DNA of 64,000 nt, from contig JAUNJE010000004.1 in assembly GCA_030533415.1 (NCBI GenBank), positions 47,975-111,974 of the forward strand, read 5' to 3'. A program made the translations under genes and the position numbers. The notes below the pieces were generated by a model. The model ran no database searches, was not told the origin of the DNA, and saw nothing but the letters and a program-made list of their open reading frames with translations. Position 1 is the first letter of the stretch; each line of letters starts with the position of its first letter. Below, one piece after another: positions 35,421 through 43,785 of the stretch. The DNA is from Eubacteriales bacterium (lineage in GTDB: Bacteria > Bacillota > Clostridia > Oscillospirales > Oscillospiraceae).

Positions 35421-35918
35421 CTATTCTATCGCCGTCAGCAGGGCCGTAAAAATCCCCACCAACAGCGCCACCGGCAGGCCGATGAGTTCCCCCCTCAAAC
35501 TGGCTTTGATATGAAACCAATAGTCCAGATAATCCGCCTCCATATCCTCCGTACCGGGGATGCGGAACCGCTTGTCGTGACAAAACCAAATGCAGTCGAT
35601 CACCAGGGCATCGTAGCAATTCACCACGGTCCAAAGCAGATACATAATTCCGAAGCCCTGCCAAAAGTTTCGGGCACCGTTGACAAACCAGACCACCAAG
35701 GTACACAGAACCGCCACCACCAGTGCGGCGGCAATCTTTTTGCGATACACCGCTCTGGATCCCGGAAGCTGGGTGTCCTCCACCAGCCCCAGTTCCCTGA
35801 CCCGCCGGATGATGGCAGGCGGATAATTATGAATGCCCGCCAACGGATTTTGGGACATAACCGCCAGCGGAACCGTAAACAGCAGACACAAAACGATGCT
35901 TTCTATCAAAAAGGCCAT
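35421..35918 (-). CDS. Small 4-TM membrane protein, unknown
   Basis: 165 residues. TM segments at about 3-21, 64-82, 89-107 and 145-163. A conserved-looking soluble loop after TM1 (NPLAGIHNYPPAIIRRVREL) and a 'WFCHDKRFRIPGTEDMEADY' stretch with Cys and His could bind a metal. It starts 3 nt after the methyltransferase stop, so it is co-translated under the same DtxR-type operators. No family recognised. Confidence 0.7.
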   Translation of the reverse strand: MAFLIESIVLCLLFTVPLAVMSQNPLAGIHNYPPAIIRRVRELGLVEDTQLPGSRAVYRKKIAAALVVAVLCTLVVWFVNGARNFWQGFGIMYLLWTVVNCYDALVIDCIWFCHDKRFRIPGTEDMEADYLDYWFHIKASLRGELIGLPVALLVGIFTALLTAIE

Positions 35919-35921
35919 ATT

Positions 35922-36749
35922 TTATTCCTCTTTCGCAAATTCGGCGTGAATCAGAAAGCACATGTGAAAGGTCCGCATGACCCAGGCAAACAGGCGGAAA
36001 ATCCAATCCTTTCGGTAGCCATCCTTGAGATAACCGTCAATGTAATCCCTTTCTTCCACATTTACAATATGCTTTGTCCATCCTTCCAGTTCCGCTTTGG
36101 GCCGTTCCAGGCAGAAATAGGATTTTGTTTTGTTTCCCGCCATTTTCACTTCCGCGTTGACACCCTTCAGCCCCATGGCATTGACGGCGTCAAAGGCGAT
36201 CATTCCTCCGGGGAAATGCTCCGCCATGGCGCAGAACAGGCGCCGCACCTGTTCCTTTTCAAAATAGTAGAACAGCCCGCCCGCCGTAAATACGATTCCA
36301 TCCTTCGGGTCAAAGGGGATTTTTTGAAACCAGGAAAAATCATTCAGGTCACAGGCGAGGTTATGCTCGTACTGACCCACGGGAATATGCGCTTCCCGCA
36401 GGGCAATGACATTTTCCATATCCAGGCAGTACCAGGGATTGGATTGGTTTCCCATCTGCCTTCGCAGACAGCTCAGTCCCGCACCCATTTCCACCACAAC
36501 GGCTCTGGGGTGGCTTCGCAGATAAGCATGAATTTCCGACGCCAGGTCGTACTGGCGGATCAGGCAGTTCATCCACATATATTGGAGCTTATACAGCTTC
36601 TTGGAGGAAAGATCCACGCCCAGCTCATTTATGATGCGCCCCGCGTCCAGATCGGGAAACAGGTGGGGATAGGTCTCCGCCGCAATTTTGCGGCCCCAAA
36701 GAGGGATGCAGAGGGTATGCTGGACAGTATTTTCTGCTAGTTGTGCCAT
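35922..36749 (-). CDS. SAM-dependent methyltransferase, leucine-carboxyl-methyltransferase (LCM) family
   Basis: 275 residues. The SAM site is VVVEMGAGLSCLRRQMG (motif I). The family-specific YCLDMENVIALRE and 'FTAGGLFYYFEKEQVRRLF' follow. LCM enzymes O-methylate carboxylates of small molecules or peptides. The ATG at 36749 follows GGAGG; the ATG at 36761 lacks a site. The leader has two DtxR-type operators, so it is probably made in iron shortage. Methylation of a metallophore or similar product is a guess. Confidence 0.82.
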   Translation of the reverse strand: MAQLAENTVQHTLCIPLWGRKIAAETYPHLFPDLDAGRIINELGVDLSSKKLYKLQYMWMNCLIRQYDLASEIHAYLRSHPRAVVVEMGAGLSCLRRQMGNQSNPWYCLDMENVIALREAHIPVGQYEHNLACDLNDFSWFQKIPFDPKDGIVFTAGGLFYYFEKEQVRRLFCAMAEHFPGGMIAFDAVNAMGLKGVNAEVKMAGNKTKSYFCLERPKAELEGWTKHIVNVEERDYIDGYLKDGYRKDWIFRLFAWVMRTFHMCFLIHAEFAKEE

Positions 36750-36837
36750 AATTGCCTCCATGTAACAAGCGGTTGGGCTGTGGAAAGTTGTTTTCTGTCA
36801 CTGGACCAGCCAAAGTAGTCGAAGAACGCAGCTAATG

Positions 36838-36853
36838 ATTAGCACTGGCTAAC
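36838..36853. promoter_or_regulatory. DtxR-type operator, leader copy
   Basis: ATTAG-CACTGG-CTAAC, one mismatch from the GTTAG-N6-CTAAC core, in the leader of the methyltransferase operon. Confidence 0.72.
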
Positions 36854-36869
36854 CCATGGCTGATTTTTG

Positions 36870-36885
36870 GTTAGCCGGAGCTAAT
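36870..36885. promoter_or_regulatory. DtxR-type operator at the transcription start
   Basis: GTTAG-CCGGAG-CTAAT, one mismatch from the core, just downstream of the -10 of the methyltransferase promoter. Confidence 0.75.
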
Positions 36886-36893
36886 CTGTTAAC

Positions 36894-36922
36894 ATCATAG
36901 TTTCGGTAAAACGATTTGTCAA
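36894..36922 (-). promoter_or_regulatory. Promoter of the methyltransferase operon
   Basis: On the minus strand TTGACA (36922-36917) and TATGAT (36899-36894), 17 bp apart, followed by two operators. Confidence 0.85.
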
Positions 36923-37087
36923 GTCTTTTTTCACTTTCTCCTTTCGTAATCCGGATATCCGGTAAAAGCAGTTTTCCCTCGAATATTGGTATAAATCACT
37001 AAATTTATGCACTGACTTTGGCTTGCAATCCGTGTAAAATTATGGTATTCTAGTTATAATATAGTTAAAAAGAAAGGGGTGTTTTCC

Positions 37088-37489
37088 GTGACCCTGCAGG
37101 AATCCGGCGAAATGTATCTGGAAACCATTTATATTTTGTCGAAAAAAAGCAGCAGTGTCCGTGCCATCGACGTGGGGGAATATATGGGATATTCCAAGCC
37201 CAGTGTCAGCCGGGCCATGGGCCTTTTGAAAAACGGCGGTTATGTCGCTGCCGATAAGGACGGATTCCTGACCCTGACGGACGCGGGTCTGGAGATCGCG
37301 TCGAAAATATACGAGCGCCATACGGTTCTTTCAGAGATTCTTACGCGGCTGGGGGTTACCCCGGAAACCGCCGCAGAGGACGCCTGCCGCATTGAGCATG
37401 TAATCAGCGACGAATCCTTCCGGGCCATTCAGCGGCATGCCGGGAAAGCGGGAACAGCCTCCGCCACCAATACCGGCCCAAAAATCTGA
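37088..37489 (+). CDS. DtxR-family iron-type repressor, short form (copy 2)
   Basis: 133 residues from a GTG start. Met9 and the Cys100/Glu103/His104 set (DACRIEHVISDES) match the primary metal site of DtxR. The HTH is 'AIDVGEYMGYSKPSVSRAMGLL'. No SH3 domain; the tail after residue 118 (GKAGTASATNTGPKI) is unrelated. The GTG at 37088 has AAAGGGG 8 nt upstream; the GTG at 37079 would have its site too close. It is divergent from the methyltransferase operon. Possible promoter TTGCAA (37023) and TATTCT (37045). Confidence 0.85.
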   Translation: MTLQESGEMYLETIYILSKKSSSVRAIDVGEYMGYSKPSVSRAMGLLKNGGYVAADKDGFLTLTDAGLEIASKIYERHTVLSEILTRLGVTPETAAEDACRIEHVISDESFRAIQRHAGKAGTASATNTGPKI

Positions 37490-37503
37490 CGTTTTTCCGC
37501 ATA

Positions 37504-37542
37504 AAAATCCCCCTGTGCTTCAGTCAGCACAGGGGATTTTTT
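37504..37542. terminator. Bidirectional terminator
   Basis: A GC-rich stem of about 12 bp (37507-37519 with 37526-37537, one bulged C) is flanked by A-run and T-run, so it can end both the DtxR gene and the lipoprotein gene converging on it. Confidence 0.85.
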
Positions 37543-37551
37543 GCGCGGCCG

Positions 37552-38049
37552 TCACAGAACGGCGTTGTATTGAATGGAGCTTACCACACCGTCGGTGACA
37601 AAAATCGACAGCATGGTCTCTCCCCGGGTCAAAATATAGGCGTTACAGCCGCACAATTCTTCGGGCTTATAAATCTGCTCCACCTTGGACTGGGGGTCCC
37701 CGATGCGGACGCCCTCCTCCGTCGCCACCTGGTCGTCCGTAAACCAAAGCCCGCTGATGCAGTCCTTACCGTCGTTGGGATAGGTCGTTATGGAAAAGCT
37801 GCCATAGGAATAGGTTTTTTCCATCCCCTCAAAGGCACAGCTGGCCTGCTCCGTACAGCTTTTGGGTTCTCCCAGGGCGTCAATGACCGGCGCGGCGTCT
37901 GCGTTCATGGCGATGGAAATATCGTTGTAAGTAAAGACGAACGCGTCCGCCGCGGAAGCCGAGGGCTTTGGAACAGCAGATGCGGATTTACACCCCGCCA
38001 GAGAAGCAACACAGCAAAGCACAAAAAGCAAAATTGTAACTTTTTTCAT
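37552..38049 (-). CDS. Small lipoprotein, unknown
   Basis: 165 residues. Signal peptide with lipobox CVASLAGCKS. The rest has IGDPQSKVEQIY and 'TYSYGSFSITTYPNDG', typical of small exported proteins with the BLIP/SmpA-like helix-loop 'GDP(Q)SKV' fold. The start at 38049 has GGAG upstream; extension further upstream is rejected. Possibly its own unit between the envelope operon and the bidirectional terminator. Confidence 0.75.
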   Translation of the reverse strand: MKKVTILLFVLCCVASLAGCKSASAVPKPSASAADAFVFTYNDISIAMNADAAPVIDALGEPKSCTEQASCAFEGMEKTYSYGSFSITTYPNDGKDCISGLWFTDDQVATEEGVRIGDPQSKVEQIYKPEELCGCNAYILTRGETMLSIFVTDGVVSSIQYNAVL

Positions 38050-38139
38050 AGAAATTCTCCTTTTGATCGTTTTCATTCGTGTAAAACGCCGTATATTTGG
38101 AAACCGGAGCGGCAAATGTCCCCCGGCTGCGGAGGTCAT

Positions 38140-39189
38140 TTATGGTGTCATCGACTGCTTGCGGTCATAGTAAACAGCGGCCTTATCCGCCCATAAAGAG
38201 GCAATCTCCGCTTCCTGCCTGCGGTCTGGAATGCCGCATTCCTCAGCAAGTATTTTACCGAACCAGGACGCCGCCTTTTCCGCGCCGGAGACATTCAGGT
38301 GCAGCCCGGTGTCGTAGGTATCGGTGTTCCAGTCGATGCCAATGTCCTCCAGAGATTCCAGCATGTTGATATATGTCAGACCATTTTCCTGCGCGAACTG
38401 GCGGATCTGCCCGTCCCACTCCCACCACCAGACGGGATACAGGGAAGGCGCCTTGATGAGCACCAGCCGGGTGCCATGGGATGCGCACAGCGCCGCCATC
38501 TTTTCCAAATAGTACCAGCTGTTTTCTCCAAAGCTGTAGTCCGCCAGAGGCGGAGAAATATGGGCATCCACCATGGGTCTTACCCCCGTCTGCATCAGGT
38601 AGCCGTTGTCGGAGACCGGCTCCCGTTTCAGCCAGTAGGTAATGTCCTCCTCCGTCAGCTGGGACCAACGGTCGTGGTAGCGAAGCAGCGGGAAAAGATA
38701 GCTGTAAATGCCCTCCCATTCCCGCTCCTTCTGGGTCATGGAGGCCTGTATGGCGCCCAACTTGGCGCTGGAAAGGCGCATGGTGTCCAGGGTCATCCGG
38801 TTGTAGGCCTCCCGGCGGCTTTGACTGCCGGTGCTTTCGGGCGTGTCATATTTCATGGCCAGGACACTGAACACAACCACCTTGGGCGTTTCATAGCGGA
38901 AGGTCTCCTCCAGAAGGTAATAGGACTGCCAAATGGTCTGCTGGGCGCTTCCCCGGATGTAGGAGGTGATGCCATATTCCTCCCAAAGGGTGATGGGGGA
39001 GAAGTTTTCGTACACCTCACAGTCCCCGATGAAGATCACATCGTTGTTTCCCGCGTTGGCGTAATATTCCCCAATCAGTGCTCCCTCCCTGCTGCTGACC
39101 ATATATTTGGGTACCAGCAGGGCCTGGATCAGCAGCAGAATAGCGGCGGACAGCATTAGGGCCGCCCATAAGGAAAGCCGTTTTCTCAT
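38140..39189 (-). CDS. SGNH-hydrolase-like protein, DltD-like role
   Basis: 349 residues. N-terminal TM helix (about 8-27), then an extracytoplasmic alpha/beta domain with GDCEVYENFSP, where a Cys replaces the Ser of the GDS-type nucleophile block, and a closing DTGLHLNVSGAEKAA that resembles the DxxH block of SGNH enzymes (H at DxxLH). Last gene of the dlt-like operon, partner of the MBOAT protein. In dlt systems DltD completes transfer of the acyl or aminoacyl group outside the membrane. Confidence 0.8.
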   Translation of the reverse strand: MRKRLSLWAALMLSAAILLLIQALLVPKYMVSSREGALIGEYYANAGNNDVIFIGDCEVYENFSPITLWEEYGITSYIRGSAQQTIWQSYYLLEETFRYETPKVVVFSVLAMKYDTPESTGSQSRREAYNRMTLDTMRLSSAKLGAIQASMTQKEREWEGIYSYLFPLLRYHDRWSQLTEEDITYWLKREPVSDNGYLMQTGVRPMVDAHISPPLADYSFGENSWYYLEKMAALCASHGTRLVLIKAPSLYPVWWWEWDGQIRQFAQENGLTYINMLESLEDIGIDWNTDTYDTGLHLNVSGAEKAASWFGKILAEECGIPDRRQEAEIASLWADKAAVYYDRKQSMTP

Positions 39190-39198
39190 GGCCGCCTC

Positions 39199-40755
39199 CT
39201 AGAATTGATTATACAGAAAGTTTGACGCCTGATAGCCGATGCCGTAATTTCCCATCAGCAAAACCGTCAGCAGCAGCGCAAAGGTCAGCGCGTAACGAAC
39301 CATTGGACCTCCCTGCCACAGCAGCTCCCGGATGCAGCCCTTTTTCTCCTGCACCAGGCTGACGGTGAACATCAGCGTTATCCCTGCCGCCAGGATGCCA
39401 TAGTCCAGTCCCGACAGCCCCAGCTGCATGAGCGTGCCATCCCACAGGATATGGGGTTGAAACGCGGTAAGCAGGGAGCCGGTACGGCGGAAATATTCCA
39501 TCACACTGGGAAACAGGTCGCAGGCGCGGATCAGGTTCATCAATAGGAAGGTCCGCAGGACCTCGAACCAACCATACCACCGCTTCTCTTTGAAGGAAAA
39601 GCGGTTGTGGAACCGGGCATACAGCGGCGTCAATTCCTCCGACACCACGATCACAAGGCAGTTTAATAGTCCCCATACCAGGAAATTCGGCGTCAGGCCA
39701 TGCCAGATGCCTGTAACGGACCAGGTAACGGCGGAGGCGATGTAAACAGGCAGCCGTTTTCCAAAGTTCCCGAACTTTCGCCGGGCGGACCTGCTGAGCT
39801 TCCGCAGGGGCGCGCTGACCGATAGGGGATAAAACACATAGTCCTTCATCCATGCCCCCAGGGTAATGTGCCACCGCCGCCAATATACGGCAATGTTCTT
39901 GGAGAAAAACGGCCGGGTAAAATTCTCAGGAAGGACAATCCCCAGCGCCTGGGACAGTCCCAAAGCGATGTCCATCCCTCCGGTAAAATCGGCATAGATC
40001 TGCACCGCGTAAAAAACGCTTAAAACCAGAAACGCCGCACCCGTGTATTCCGGGGCCTTCAGCGCCGCCACCGCCACGGCGATACGGTCGGCAATGACCA
40101 GCTTTTTGAAATACCCCCAAAGCATCCTCTGCAGGCCGAAGGAAACCTGCTTGCCGTCAAAGCGGTGGGGACGAAGCAGCTGGGGCGCCAACTGGGAAAA
40201 TCTGCTGATGGGGCCTTGCACCAGCTGGGGAAAGTAGGCGGTAAACAGGGCCAGCTTTCCCGGATTTCGTTCCGCCTTTACGGTTTCCCGGTACACATCG
40301 GTCACATATCCCATGCTTTGGAACATGTAAAAAGAGATGCCCAAAGGCAGCCCCAGGGACAAAAAGGAAACACGGCTCCCCGAAACCATGGTGCGAAGCG
40401 GCTCCGTCAGGCAGGCCTTGCACAGAAACAAAGCGGCAAAATTACTGCTCAGGCAAAGCGCCAAAATGGCCCGGTTTTTTCCTTTGACCGCTGCCCGGCA
40501 GGCCCGTTTCTCCGCTTGGGGCAGTTGGGCCAGCCGTGCCTCCCGCCGGGTATTGTTGCGCGCCATCCACGTGGTGCAGCCATAGGTGGTCAGAATGGTA
40601 AACAGGAGAAATCCCAGATATTCCGCCCCCGCCCAAAGGTAAAACCAGCCGCTTGCCGCAAGCAGTACGGTCCACTGCAGTTCGCCGGGAACCCGGTAGT
40701 ACACAATCAGAAGAACCGCCATAAACAGCAGAAAGCTAACAGAGGTGAACTGCAT
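39199..40755 (-). CDS. MBOAT acyltransferase (DltB/AlgI-like)
   Basis: 518 residues, 11 or more TM helices. 'LPLGISFYMFQSMGYVTDVYR', PQLVQGPISRFSQ, 'NIAVYWRRWHITLGAWMKDY' and TGIWHGLTPNF are standard MBOAT blocks; His352 is the invariant catalytic His. It passes an activated group from the carrier protein across the membrane to a wall polymer or lipid. It begins 1 nt after the carrier gene. Confidence 0.92.
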   Translation of the reverse strand: MQFTSVSFLLFMAVLLIVYYRVPGELQWTVLLAASGWFYLWAGAEYLGFLLFTILTTYGCTTWMARNNTRREARLAQLPQAEKRACRAAVKGKNRAILALCLSSNFAALFLCKACLTEPLRTMVSGSRVSFLSLGLPLGISFYMFQSMGYVTDVYRETVKAERNPGKLALFTAYFPQLVQGPISRFSQLAPQLLRPHRFDGKQVSFGLQRMLWGYFKKLVIADRIAVAVAALKAPEYTGAAFLVLSVFYAVQIYADFTGGMDIALGLSQALGIVLPENFTRPFFSKNIAVYWRRWHITLGAWMKDYVFYPLSVSAPLRKLSRSARRKFGNFGKRLPVYIASAVTWSVTGIWHGLTPNFLVWGLLNCLVIVVSEELTPLYARFHNRFSFKEKRWYGWFEVLRTFLLMNLIRACDLFPSVMEYFRRTGSLLTAFQPHILWDGTLMQLGLSGLDYGILAAGITLMFTVSLVQEKKGCIRELLWQGGPMVRYALTFALLLTVLLMGNYGIGYQASNFLYNQF

Positions 40756-40756
40756 A

Positions 40757-40984
40757 TCATTCCTTCACCAGCCGCTCCACCAAAGCATAAATGGCCCTGG
40801 CGGAATTGAAATTCTCGGGGGTCAGCGCCTCCGCGGGGATGGTCACCCCATAATCCAAATCCACCTCTGAGGCAATGGTCACGATATCGAACGAATCCAG
40901 AATGCCGTCGTCGATCAGATGCCCGGCGGTTTCAAAATCCACATCGGGATGCAGTTCCCACAAAATTTCCAAGATCCGGTCCAT
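40757..40984 (-). CDS. Acyl/aminoacyl carrier protein (DltC-like)
   Basis: 75 residues. Phosphopantetheine attachment Ser31 in DDGILDSFDIVT. Acidic four-helix protein of the DltC/ACP size. The ATG at 40984 has AGGAG upstream and lies 2 nt after the adenylation gene stop. It carries the amino acid activated by the neighbouring enzyme. Confidence 0.9.
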   Translation of the reverse strand: MDRILEILWELHPDVDFETAGHLIDDGILDSFDIVTIASEVDLDYGVTIPAEALTPENFNSARAIYALVERLVKE

Positions 40985-40986
40985 AC

Positions 40987-42495
40987 TTATTTCTCCTTTC
41001 TCATTTGCCACTGCTTCAGAAGTTTTCTGTCAATTTTGCCGTTGGGGGTCAGCGGCATGGCGTCCAGACGGTTATATTCTCCCGGAAGCATATACCGGGG
41101 CAGCAGCGCGGCAAGGTGGGCGGCAAGTTCCGCCGCGTTCACGCTTCCCACATAATACAAAACGATTTTCTTTGCCTGCTCCTGAAACACACAGCAGGCG
41201 CCCGTTACTTCACGGTGCCTGTTGGCGGCGGCCTCAATTTCCCCCGGTTCGATCCGGTGCCCCATGTGCTTGATCTGGTGGTCCTTCCGGGCCAGGAACA
41301 CCAGTTCTCCCCGGTCATTGTATTTCCCCATATCTCCGGTGCGGTAGATCCGCTCCGGGTACAGGCTGTTCAAGGGGTTCTGCACAAAGGCCTCCTCCGT
41401 CTGCTTCATATCCCGGTAGTAGCCCAGGGTCAGCCGGGAACCCCGGATGCAGATCTCTCCCTGCCGGGCCGGCCGGTTCTGTTCGTCCAGCAGGAGGATC
41501 TGCGTATTGCGGAAGGGGCGGCCGATGGGCAGCACCTCATCGTCGTGAAATTCCCGGTCCACTTCATAGTAACAGCAGATGCCGGTGGTCTCCGTGGGGC
41601 CGTAAAGGTTGAAAAAGCGGGTATTGGGCAGGGCCTTCCGCCAGATATTCAGCTGTCTGACGGGAAACACCTCGCTGGCAAAGGCAACGGTGTCCACAAA
41701 TTCCGGCTTGACTTTCTCAAAGGTTTGGAAGGAAGAAAGATAGGTCAGCGCGGAGACCACCCAGCACAGGGTGTTGATCTTGAAGCGGTTCAGGAATTTC
41801 ACCAAATCTATTGGAAACAGGAATAATTTCCTGGGAATCAAGTAAGTGGTAGCGCCATATTTCAGCGTCGGCATGATCTCCTTCAGGCAGGCGTCAAAAT
41901 ACAGCGGCGTTTGATTTCCGAAAACCGTGTCTTTCGAAAATGGCAGCACCTCGCAAAGGCTCTCAATGTAGTCCAGACAGCTGCGGTGGCAGCCGGTAAC
42001 GCCCTTGGGTACCCCCGTGGAGCCGGAGGTAAATACAACATAGATGGGGTCGATGTCCAGCTGCTCACGCCGCACCCGGGCCAGTGCCTCCTCGTCAATG
42101 ATGCCGAAGGCGGCATTTTCATAGCGGATACATTTGCCGCCGTAATCCAGCCCGGAGACCAGGGCCTGGGTATTTTCATCACAGATCACCGCACCGGGCT
42201 GCAGGGTCTTAAAAATCAGCTCTATCCGCTGCCTGGGCATTTCCTCGTCCAGGGGGACGTAAAAGCTGCCGCCGTAGATGGCGCCCAAAAAAGCGGCAAT
42301 GGTTCTGGGCTGCTTCTTTAGAAACACCGCCACTCCCTGCCCGTAAAGCCCTTCCCGGTACAGGTAAGAACCAATGGCCCGGGCCTGGTCATACAGCTGC
42401 CGGAAGGTCAGCCCCTGCTTATCATCGGCAAAGGCTGTCTTTTCCGGGCATCGCCTGACCGTGTGCTCTAAATATTCCAATACATTCGTCTGCAT
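40987..42495 (-). CDS. Amino-acid-activating adenylation enzyme (DltA-like)
   Basis: 502 residues. Adenylation core motifs: A3 YVVFTSGSTGVPKG, A4 YFDACLKE, A5 NLYGPTETTG, A7 YRTGDMG, A10 PNGKIDRK. The Asp in A4 is the usual contact for an alpha-amino group, so an amino acid rather than a fatty acid is expected. Freestanding like DltA (about 500 residues). The start at 42495 is preceded by GAGAGGG. Which amino acid is used cannot be read; the racemase beside it points away from plain D-alanine. Confidence 0.9.
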   Translation of the reverse strand: MQTNVLEYLEHTVRRCPEKTAFADDKQGLTFRQLYDQARAIGSYLYREGLYGQGVAVFLKKQPRTIAAFLGAIYGGSFYVPLDEEMPRQRIELIFKTLQPGAVICDENTQALVSGLDYGGKCIRYENAAFGIIDEEALARVRREQLDIDPIYVVFTSGSTGVPKGVTGCHRSCLDYIESLCEVLPFSKDTVFGNQTPLYFDACLKEIMPTLKYGATTYLIPRKLFLFPIDLVKFLNRFKINTLCWVVSALTYLSSFQTFEKVKPEFVDTVAFASEVFPVRQLNIWRKALPNTRFFNLYGPTETTGICCYYEVDREFHDDEVLPIGRPFRNTQILLLDEQNRPARQGEICIRGSRLTLGYYRDMKQTEEAFVQNPLNSLYPERIYRTGDMGKYNDRGELVFLARKDHQIKHMGHRIEPGEIEAAANRHREVTGACCVFQEQAKKIVLYYVGSVNAAELAAHLAALLPRYMLPGEYNRLDAMPLTPNGKIDRKLLKQWQMRKEK

Positions 42496-42521
42496 TTGTT
42501 TTCCCTCTCTTGCTCTTCGTA

Positions 42522-43250
42522 TCAATGGGTAATCAGGCTGGTGTACTCTTTCTTGACCGCCTTGCCGCTGTGCAGGACCGCCTGCCGTGCCAGCACCTCC
42601 ATGGAATCCAGAAACCCCGGGCCAATGTCGTAATCCCGCTTGATCAGCGACAGCTCCGTGCAGCCTAGGATGATCGCTTGGGCGCCCCGCTGCTGCAGCT
42701 CCTGGTGCACAGCCTCAAACCGCTCCATTTCCACGTCTTGTCCTGCTTTGATGTTGTTGTAAATCAGGTGCATCACATCCGCCTGCCGCTGCCGGGAGGG
42801 CAACACAGGCTTGATTCCTGCGGACAGCAGCGCCTGGGAGAACAGTCCGGAAATGATGGTCCCGTCCGTTGCCATGACGCCTGCGGCAGTAATCCCGTTT
42901 TCCTTCAGGTGCTTTACAGTCTCCCCAATGCCGTTGAGGATGGGAACCCGGATCTCCTCCGCCAGCTCCTCATAAAAGAAATGGGCGGTGATGCAGGGAA
43001 TGGCGATGCAGTCCACCCCTTGCCGTGCCAGGGAACGTCCCACCCATAATAGGCCCGGCAGAGGGCTTTTCAGGTTACTGCCCAGGATGTACCCAGTCCG
43101 GTCCGGGATGGAGGGAAAATTGTACACGATCATGTCCACATTCTCCTGATCTACGGACGCATCGGTCATGCGAATGACAAGCTCCATAAAATGGGTGGTG
43201 TCCATAGGCCCCAGGCCCCCGATCACCCCTAAAATTTTCTTCTGTTCCAT
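42522..43250 (-). CDS. Aspartate/glutamate racemase family protein
   Basis: 242 residues. Two active-site cysteines are present: Cys86 in IPCITAH and Cys197 in LGCTELSL. The usual PCNTAH has Ile instead of Asn here, a change next to the catalytic Cys that may alter substrate choice. GGLGPMDTTHFMELVIRMT is the N-terminal family block. It lies 26 nt upstream of the adenylation gene in the same operon and may supply a D-amino acid to it. Confidence 0.88.
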   Translation of the reverse strand: MEQKKILGVIGGLGPMDTTHFMELVIRMTDASVDQENVDMIVYNFPSIPDRTGYILGSNLKSPLPGLLWVGRSLARQGVDCIAIPCITAHFFYEELAEEIRVPILNGIGETVKHLKENGITAAGVMATDGTIISGLFSQALLSAGIKPVLPSRQRQADVMHLIYNNIKAGQDVEMERFEAVHQELQQRGAQAIILGCTELSLIKRDYDIGPGFLDSMEVLARQAVLHSGKAVKKEYTSLITH

Positions 43251-43279
43251 AGATTCACCTCCAAATTTGCGGTATCCGC

Positions 43280-43783
43280 TTATCCGATCCCGACGGTATC
43301 CATCAGCTGCGCCCCGGTTCCCTCATCAACCAGTTCACTGTCAAGCCACATGTCGAACAGGATTTCATCCTTTTCAAACAGATAGTGGCGGAAGTCATGC
43401 CGTTCCTTTGTCTCTAGGTCAAGGGTATTAAACGCCACATCGATCCGCGGCCGCTTTCCTTCCCAGTAGCTCATCATATATTCATATTCCAGCGGAGCCG
43501 CGGCATAGGTTTCCAGATAGGCGCCGACCGCCTTCTGCTTCGCCGCGTCGCGAATGCCGTTTTCGATGCAGTCCACATCCAAATCCGTCCGGGCGAACCC
43601 GCCTACGATCTCACCGTCACGGACGATCGAGCAGGTTTGATCCGTTTCCTTGTCAATGGAAAATCCCTCCGGAAGGGAAAAATCAAATGCCGGCGCCTGT
43701 GCGGTACCGAGGGCCTTTTCCTGGCACCCGGCCATTAAAACAGCTATGAGTAAAAAAAGGATCATCCCATAAAATTTACGCAT
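43280..43783 (-). CDS. Lipoprotein, unknown
   Basis: 167 residues. Lipobox VLMAGCQE (Cys20). The mature part is a mixed alpha/beta domain without recognised family. Between the transglutaminase-like gene (2 nt gap) and the racemase gene (29 nt gap), so part of the envelope operon. Confidence 0.75.
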   Translation of the reverse strand: MRKFYGMILFLLIAVLMAGCQEKALGTAQAPAFDFSLPEGFSIDKETDQTCSIVRDGEIVGGFARTDLDVDCIENGIRDAAKQKAVGAYLETYAAAPLEYEYMMSYWEGKRPRIDVAFNTLDLETKERHDFRHYLFEKDEILFDMWLDSELVDEGTGAQLMDTVGIG

Positions 43784-43785
43784 CT

